NCBI GenBank assembly: GCA_965246765.1
Contig: CBDFFJ010000008.1
Location: forward strand, 1 to 64,000
Direction: 5' to 3'
DNA length: 64,000 nucleotides
DNA from: UBA1952 sp965246765
Lineage (GTDB): Bacteria; Bacteroidota; Bacteroidia; Chitinophagales; Chitinophagaceae
In this document: one piece after another, positions 59,473-64,000 of the stretch
How positions within the stretch are numbered: the stretch's first letter is position 1
Layout: each line of letters opens with the position of its first letter
Translations under genes and position numbers: made by a program
Notes under the pieces: model-generated
Told to the model about the DNA's origin: nothing
The model's input: the letters and a program-made list of their open reading frames with translations, nothing else
Databases searched by the model: none

Positions 59473-59480
59473 TATCTTTG
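59473..59480 (+). promoter_or_regulatory. -7 box upstream of O-antigen ligase gene
   Basis: TATCTTTG, exact TANNTTTG, 29 bases before the GTG at 59510. TTC at 59451-59453 is 19 bases upstream, a one-mismatch -33. It lies in the 44-base gap between divergent meaB and this gene. Confidence 0.55.
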
Positions 59481-59509
59481 TCCGTTTGATTGGCTACACA
59501 AGATTGCGC

Positions 59510-60736
59510 GTGGACAAAAATAGACTTCCTCCTCAAACAGAGCTCTGGAAGCGACGCTTTGCGCTTGCATCTTTGCTGGGCATGATCGTCGGCCTGCTGT
59601 GCTCCCGCGCCGCAGCTTCTGTCAGCATGATGGTATTCGGCATCAATGCGCTTTGGGGCATTCCGCCAAAAGTCTGGCTGCAGCAGCGCTGGTGGCTTCT
59701 CGGTCTGGGCTGGGTTGCGCTCTACGCGCTGTCCTACTTCTGGAGCGCCGATAAGCAGATGTGGGGAGAGCACCTGCAGGTGAAACTTCCCTTTTTGCTG
59801 CTGCCGCTTTCATTTGCCTTGCTTCCCGCATTCTCGGCAAGTGATCTGCGCATATATACCTGCGGGCTGGCAGCGATCATGCTCAGCGGCGCGCTATACA
59901 GCACAAGCTTCCTCTGGCGGATGGATACGGCGGCGATCGTGGAAAGCTACAAATACGCGCATGTGCTGCGCACGCCGGTTTATAATGATCACATCGCGTT
60001 TTCAACAGCCGTGGCGGTAAGCATTGCTTGGCTTGCCTACGCTATGCCGCTGTTTGCCAGACGGGCGCATCGGGCGGCGCTATTGGTGGTATGCGGCGCC
60101 TTAGCTGTTTACCTGCATGTGCTCGCAGCTAAGACGGGCCTTGCTGCGCTATACATCTTCTTGCTGGCCTGCCTCGCCTGGCAGATCAGGCGGAATTTCC
60201 GTCGCGGTATAATGCTGCTTATAGGGGGCGTCGTGTGTGCGGCGCTCGCCTTTTTCTCTTTGCCCACCTTGCGCGAGCGGGCAGGATACAGCTACGTCAC
60301 CTGGCGCAGCTACCGCATGGGTGAGCGCCACGGTATCTACAGCGACGCCGGCCGTGTGATTTCTTACAATATCGCCTTGCGCTCCATTGCTGCACACCCC
60401 TTTGGCGTCGGCGCAGGAGATGTGCTACAGGAAATGCGCGCAGGCTATGCGAAGTGGTATCCGCAAGTGGAGGAAGATCAGAAGCTCTGGCCGCATAATC
60501 AGCTGCTCACCTGCGCCATGGCTGCCGGCATCCCTGCCGCCCTGCTGTTTATCCTGTGGCTTATGGCGCCGCTGCGCCGTTTATCCAGGAATCGTAAAGG
60601 GTTTTTTTTCGGGATCGTCTGGGCGATGCTTTTAGTTCCGCTGCTCGTGGATCCTTTTCTGGAAGTTCAATTCGGCGTGGCCGTATTTTTGATATTCCTG
60701 CTGATGCAGCACAAGGAGCTTGCTGCGCAGCGATAG
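59510..60736 (+). CDS. O-antigen ligase / Wzy-type membrane protein
   Basis: A 408-residue membrane protein with about ten transmembrane segments and a large periplasmic loop, the layout of O-antigen ligases and polymerases. The start is set at GTG 59510 (MDKNRLPPQTELWKRRFALA); an upstream TTG would overlap the promoter box. The family pattern HN appears in LWPHNQLLTCAM near the second loop. Gly-rich and Arg-rich loop segments (YSDAGRVISYNIALRSIAAH) are typical of the Wzy_C domain. It probably attaches or polymerises surface glycan. It diverges from meaB. Confidence 0.85.
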   Translation: MDKNRLPPQTELWKRRFALASLLGMIVGLLCSRAAASVSMMVFGINALWGIPPKVWLQQRWWLLGLGWVALYALSYFWSADKQMWGEHLQVKLPFLLLPLSFALLPAFSASDLRIYTCGLAAIMLSGALYSTSFLWRMDTAAIVESYKYAHVLRTPVYNDHIAFSTAVAVSIAWLAYAMPLFARRAHRAALLVVCGALAVYLHVLAAKTGLAALYIFLLACLAWQIRRNFRRGIMLLIGGVVCAALAFFSLPTLRERAGYSYVTWRSYRMGERHGIYSDAGRVISYNIALRSIAAHPFGVGAGDVLQEMRAGYAKWYPQVEEDQKLWPHNQLLTCAMAAGIPAALLFILWLMAPLRRLSRNRKGFFFGIVWAMLLVPLLVDPFLEVQFGVAVFLIFLLMQHKELAAQR

Positions 60737-60769
60737 GCCTTCCCGCTATTTTCAAGCTACGTCCCTGCC

Positions 60770-61417
60770 GTGACCAACTTCATTCCCATATTTCCCCTCA
60801 ACATTGTCGTTTATCCGGGCGAGACGCTGAATCTGCACATTTTTGAGCCAAGATATAAGCAAATGGTCCGGGAGTGTTTAGATGGTAAAAAGCCGTTCGG
60901 CATTCCGCCGGTGGTGGAAAAGGATCTGCTTGAGCTGGGAACCCTGATGGAAGTGACTGCGCTGGCCAGGGAACATCCCGACGGCACATTAGACATTCGC
61001 ACAAAAGGTCTGTCCGTTTTCAGAATACTTCACCGGATTGGCGAGGTGCCCAACAAGCTTTACAGCGGCGCGATTGTCAGCTATCCGGCTAACACGACCG
61101 AGACGGGTAATTCTATTCTTGCAAAAAACATTGTGACTGAAGTAAAGCGGCTTTACTCATTGCTGAACGTTTCCGAGAGGTTTCCTGCCGGCAGCGATAA
61201 AATGCGCTCCTATGAGCTGGCCCATCTGGTAGGCCTGAATCTGGAGCAGGAGTATGAGTTGTTAGGCATTTTCACCGAGCTGCAGCGCCTTGAATACCTG
61301 CGCCGGCATCTCAGCAGCATCGTGCCGATCATTAAAGAGCTGGAGGCGATGAAAGCCCGCATTCAGCGCAACGGCCATTTCCGCGATCTGTCACTCGGAG
61401 ACCTGGGCGCCGGCTGA
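60770..61417 (+). CDS. LON substrate-binding-domain protein
   Basis: A 215-residue stand-alone LON N-terminal domain, without ATPase or protease parts. The start is GTG 60770 (MTNFIPIFPLNIVVYPGETL), which begins the typical sequence; NLHIFEPRYKQMVRECL, FGIPPVVEKDLLELGTLMEV, RIQRNGHFRDLSLGDLG and EVKRLYSLLNVSERF follow. Such proteins are common and their role in substrate binding or regulation is undefined. It lies between the O-antigen ligase gene and rfbF on the same strand. Confidence 0.87.
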   Translation: MTNFIPIFPLNIVVYPGETLNLHIFEPRYKQMVRECLDGKKPFGIPPVVEKDLLELGTLMEVTALAREHPDGTLDIRTKGLSVFRILHRIGEVPNKLYSGAIVSYPANTTETGNSILAKNIVTEVKRLYSLLNVSERFPAGSDKMRSYELAHLVGLNLEQEYELLGIFTELQRLEYLRRHLSSIVPIIKELEAMKARIQRNGHFRDLSLGDLGAG

Positions 61418-61483
61418 AGTCAATAATTTTTGAGGCGCCGTGCCGGATCATAATAAAGCGAATCCCCGCTATTTTCGCTGCGT

Positions 61484-62260
61484 ATGAAAGTTGTCATCTT
61501 CGCCGGAGGCCGCGGCACGCGTATTTCTGAGGAAAGCCAGCTGCGGCCAAAGCCCATGATTGCCATTGGCGGCAAGCCCATCCTCTGGCACATCATGAAG
61601 AGCTACGCGGCGTTCGGCCATAACGAATTCATTATATGCCTTGGCTACAAGGGTTGGATGATTAAGGAGTATTTTATAAACTATTACCTGCATAACGCGG
61701 ACCTGACCGTTGACCTCAAGGATAATACAGTTGCTGTACATAGCGCCAATGCGGAGCCGTTTAAAATAACGCTGGTGGAAACCGGTCAGGATACCATGAC
61801 GGCGGGACGACTGCGCCGGGTATTGCCTTATACCAACAGCGAGCCGTTTATGCTTACCTATGGAGACGGCGTAAGCAACGTGGATATTGACAAGCTGGTT
61901 GCCTTTCACAAATCCTCCGGCAGAATCTGCACCATGACTGCCATACAGGCAACCAGCCGCTTTGGCGTCATTAAGATGGAAGACGACGGCCACATTTCTT
62001 CTTTTGAGGAAAAGCCGGCCGACAGCGGCACCTGGATTAATGGCGGCTTCTTCGTCATCAATCCGGAAATCAGGGATTACCTCCACGCGGATGCCGACGA
62101 TGTGATGTGGGAGCGCCAGCCGATGGACGACTTGGCGCGCGCCGGCCAGATTGCCGCATACCGGCACAACGATTTCTGGAAAGCCATGGATACGCTGCGC
62201 GACAAGGAAGAGCTTGAAAGTCTCTGGGAAAGCGGAAATGCACCTTGGAAAACGGCCTGA
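61484..62260 (+). CDS. rfbF: glucose-1-phosphate cytidylyltransferase
   Basis: Makes CDP-glucose from glucose-1-phosphate and CTP. 258 residues. The signature is KVVIFAGGRGTRISEESQLR with PKPMIAIGGKPILWHIMK; LGYKGWMIKEYF, YGDGVSNVDI and WINGGFFVINPEI also match. It leads the CDP-sugar operon, with rfbG 23 bases downstream. A TATTTTCG box ends 6 bases before the ATG. Confidence 0.95.
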   Translation: MKVVIFAGGRGTRISEESQLRPKPMIAIGGKPILWHIMKSYAAFGHNEFIICLGYKGWMIKEYFINYYLHNADLTVDLKDNTVAVHSANAEPFKITLVETGQDTMTAGRLRRVLPYTNSEPFMLTYGDGVSNVDIDKLVAFHKSSGRICTMTAIQATSRFGVIKMEDDGHISSFEEKPADSGTWINGGFFVINPEIRDYLHADADDVMWERQPMDDLARAGQIAAYRHNDFWKAMDTLRDKEELESLWESGNAPWKTA

Positions 62261-62283
62261 TAAATCCTCTAAACACCATCTCC

Positions 62284-63354
62284 GTGCTCCGACTATTGCA
62301 GCAAGCATTCTCCGGCAAGCGGGTCTTCCTGACCGGTCACACCGGCTTTAAAGGCGCCTGGATGCTGCAGGTACTCCACCAGCTCGGCGCCGAGCTGACG
62401 GGATATTCACTGGCGCCGGAGCACGAAGTGGACCTGTACAATCAGATTGGGGGCGACAGGCTTTGTCATTCTATTATTGCGGATCTGAGTGAGCGGCAAA
62501 AGCTGGCGGACGCAATGGCAGACATTAAGCCGCATTTCGTCTTTCACCTTGCTGCGCAGGCGCTCGTGCGGCGCAGCTACCGGCTGCCCGTTGACACCTT
62601 TGCCGCGAATGTGATTGGCTCCGCGCACGTTCTGGAGGCGATGCGTGCGCTGCAAGGTCCATGCGTGGGCGTGATGATCACGACGGATAAGGTCTATGAA
62701 AACCCTGAGCGCGGCGATGCGTTCACAGAAGATGACAAGCTTGGCGGTTATGACCCTTACAGCGCGTCGAAGGCTGCCGCGGAGATTGTCATTGAATCTT
62801 ACCGGCGCTCGTTTTTTAATCAGGATAAATTCAGTGAGCATCAAAAGGCCGTAGCGTCTGTACGGGCAGGGAACGTGATTGGCGGCGGCGATTTTTCTGA
62901 AGACCGGCTGATACCGGACATTGTACGAGCCATTCAAAAAGGCGAGCCGGTAACCCTGCGCAATCCGGCAAGCGTGCGGCCCTGGCAACATGTGCTGGAG
63001 CCGGTGTTTGCCTACCTGCTGCTTGCCCAAAAGATGGCTGAGGATGGCGTGCGATACAGCACAGCGTATAACATTGGGCCCGAACGTGCAGACGAGCGTA
63101 CGGTTGCACAGGTGACAAATGCTTTCTATGAAGCTTTCGGTCAGAAGGGCTTTTTTGACGTTAAGGAGGAGAGCGCATTGCATGAAGCAGGCCTGCTAAT
63201 GCTGGACAATACCAAAATCAAATCAGAGCTGGGATGGCTGCCGGGATTGAACGCCGACGAAGCCATTCGCTGGACAGCCGAATGGTATGCGGGTGAACGC
63301 CCGGCAGCAGAAAAATGCGCCGCGCAGATTGCGCAATACACTAACCTGCCATGA
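62284..63354 (+). CDS. rfbG: CDP-glucose 4,6-dehydratase
   Basis: Converts CDP-glucose to CDP-4-keto-6-deoxyglucose. The start is set at GTG 62284 (MLRLLQQAFSGKRVFLTGHT); an upstream TTG at 62245 would overlap rfbF. The 356-residue SDR has the cofactor loop LTGHTGFKGAW, HLAAQALVRRSY, ITTDKVYENPE and the catalytic YSASKAAAEIVIESYR. C-terminal WQHVLEP and YNIGPE are typical. It overlaps the next gene by four bases (ATGA), so it is translationally coupled. Confidence 0.94.
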   Translation: MLRLLQQAFSGKRVFLTGHTGFKGAWMLQVLHQLGAELTGYSLAPEHEVDLYNQIGGDRLCHSIIADLSERQKLADAMADIKPHFVFHLAAQALVRRSYRLPVDTFAANVIGSAHVLEAMRALQGPCVGVMITTDKVYENPERGDAFTEDDKLGGYDPYSASKAAAEIVIESYRRSFFNQDKFSEHQKAVASVRAGNVIGGGDFSEDRLIPDIVRAIQKGEPVTLRNPASVRPWQHVLEPVFAYLLLAQKMAEDGVRYSTAYNIGPERADERTVAQVTNAFYEAFGQKGFFDVKEESALHEAGLLMLDNTKIKSELGWLPGLNADEAIRWTAEWYAGERPAAEKCAAQIAQYTNLP

Positions 63355-63887
63355 ACATTCATTCATTAAGCCTGTCGGATGCTTGTCTGCTGGAAGTCCC
63401 GGCATTTACTGATGAGCGGGGCATATTTGTAAAGGCTTTTCACGATACTACATTGCGGCAGGCCGGCATTGAGTTCATCCTCAAAGAATCTTACTATTCG
63501 CATTCGCATAAAGACGTTATCCGCGGCATGCACTTCCAACTGCCGCCGCATCAGCACAGCAAAATCGTTTTCTGCCCGAAAGGAGCCATTCTGGATGTGA
63601 TCCTTGACTTAAGAAAAGGTTCAGCGACATATGGACAGTACCATGCGGAGGAGCTAAGCGAGGGGAATCACCTTGCCTGCTACGTACCGGAAGGTTTTGC
63701 GCACGGCTTCAAAGCCCTTACCAACGAGGCGCTCACCTATTACCTCGTTTCGTCAGAGTATGCGCAGGAAAGTGATTCAGGCGTTCGCTGGGATAGCTTT
63801 GGCTTTGAGTGGAAATGCACCTCACCCCTTATGTCTGCCCGCGACAGGTCATTCATGACGCTTGACGAGTTTCACTCCCCGTTTTAG
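63351..63887 (+). CDS. rfbC: dTDP-4-dehydrorhamnose 3,5-epimerase-like protein
   Basis: A 178-residue RmlC-fold cupin. Key residues: His in IRGMHFQLPPHQHSKIVFCP, FCPKGAILDVILDLRKGSAT, and VPEGFAHGFKALTNEALTYY, which carries the active-site His and Tyr region. In this CDP operon it is more likely to act on CDP-4-keto-6-deoxyglucose than on a dTDP sugar, by context. It is coupled to rfbG by a start/stop overlap. Confidence 0.83.
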   Translation: MNIHSLSLSDACLLEVPAFTDERGIFVKAFHDTTLRQAGIEFILKESYYSHSHKDVIRGMHFQLPPHQHSKIVFCPKGAILDVILDLRKGSATYGQYHAEELSEGNHLACYVPEGFAHGFKALTNEALTYYLVSSEYAQESDSGVRWDSFGFEWKCTSPLMSARDRSFMTLDEFHSPF

Positions 63888-63960
63888 GCGGCTGAGGGAT
63901 GCCATTGTCGCATGGGCTCCTTTGCGCGAAAGCCTACATTTGCGCACATTTCTATCCCAC

Positions 63961-64000
63961 ATGAACATTCAGGAGGTACTTTCCCAGCTACATATAAAGG
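63961..64000 (+). CDS. start of next gene, cut by window edge
   Basis: ATG at 63961 opens a frame reading MNIQEVLSQLHIK to the window end. It has the same strand and close spacing as the CDP-sugar genes, so it may be the next operon gene. Too little is present to name it. Confidence 0.4.
   Translation, partial: MNIQEVLSQLHIK

Noticed and set aside
61469..62308. Minus-strand open frame of about 279 codons opposite rfbF
   Set aside because: No family resemblance; the plus strand encodes a clear cytidylyltransferase.
62407..63183. Minus-strand open frame of about 258 codons opposite rfbG
   Set aside because: Shadow of rfbG, with no recognisable protein features.
1..64000. CRISPR arrays
   Set aside because: The repeats found are inverted, two-copy or hairpin elements; no regularly spaced direct repeats with unique spacers were seen.
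1..64000. tRNA or rRNA genes
   Set aside because: No cloverleaf with the conserved T-loop or rRNA conserved segment was recognised by eye.

Overview
The window looks like one chromosomal stretch of a Bacteroidota bacterium, probably in or near the Chitinophagaceae. The grounds are: -7 promoter boxes of the form TANNTTTG in place of sigma-70 boxes, few Shine-Dalgarno sequences, many short-signal lipoproteins, and families largely confined to this phylum (DUF4421, DUF4476, a TamL-type Omp85 lipoprotein, Bacteroidota-type homogentisate dioxygenase, the PspC small protein). By eye the base composition is balanced to slightly GC-rich, with a more AT-rich patch near 25.1-26.5 kb. No rRNA, tRNA, CRISPR array, prophage or transposase was recognised, and no gap between genes exceeds about 300 bases.

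Layout. 1-3.3 kb (minus strand): tyrosine catabolism (hpd, frameshifted and cut by the window edge; hmgA) with a YARHG lipoprotein, a DUF2283 protein and a DUF445 membrane protein. 3.3-10.5 kb (minus): a surface-polysaccharide operon (rmlB, rmlA, a glycosyltransferase, an asparagine synthase, and an alcohol dehydrogenase/Gfo-Idh-MocA fusion). 10.7-25 kb: housekeeping and envelope genes (Tat-type SDR, CvfB-like RNA-binding protein, dusB, guaB, sucD, anmK, serine hydrolase, acpH, FUSC exporter, TlpA thioredoxin, L,D-transpeptidase). 25.1-26.5 kb: a small accessory island (RelE-type toxin with antitoxin, HNH endonuclease). 26.5-46.8 kb: M20 and M13 peptidases, OmpA protein, purine nucleoside phosphorylase, prfC, ispH, an MBL-fold exonuclease, a methylmalonyl-CoA mutase subunit, a stress-type DUF2383/DUF4142 pair, nnr, a CNT transporter and rimM-trmD-rplS. 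46.8-53.2 kb: an M1 peptidase, a TamL-like Omp85 lipoprotein and a SpoU-type rRNA methyltransferase. 53.3-64 kb: a DUF4476 protein and a second polysaccharide region (PAP2 phosphatase, methyltransferase, WecA/MraY-type transferase, heparinase II/III-like protein, meaB, O-antigen ligase, a LON-domain protein, rfbF-rfbG-rfbC-like).

How the genes fit together. The two sugar regions supply dTDP- and CDP-activated 4-keto-6-deoxyhexoses, a polyprenyl-phosphate sugar transferase, a lipid pyrophosphate phosphatase and an O-antigen ligase, all consistent with surface glycan or LPS assembly. The methylmalonyl-CoA mutase subunit (without its B12-binding domain) and its chaperone MeaB lie about 20 kb apart, and hpd/hmgA feed tyrosine carbon to fumarate and acetoacetate.

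The most unusual structure is non-coding. A DUF559 (Vsr-like) endonuclease gene is bracketed by a perfect 27-bp inverted repeat and wedged exactly between the stop codons of two convergent genes. There is also a set of dispersed nested hairpins: three share a TTGTCAT core, and others are unrelated palindromes. Several -7 boxes sit only 3-8 bases from start codons, which suggests leaderless or nearly leaderless mRNAs. Two genes (hpd and a SnoaL-like gene) carry single-base shifts at short homopolymers, which could be real or sequencing errors.
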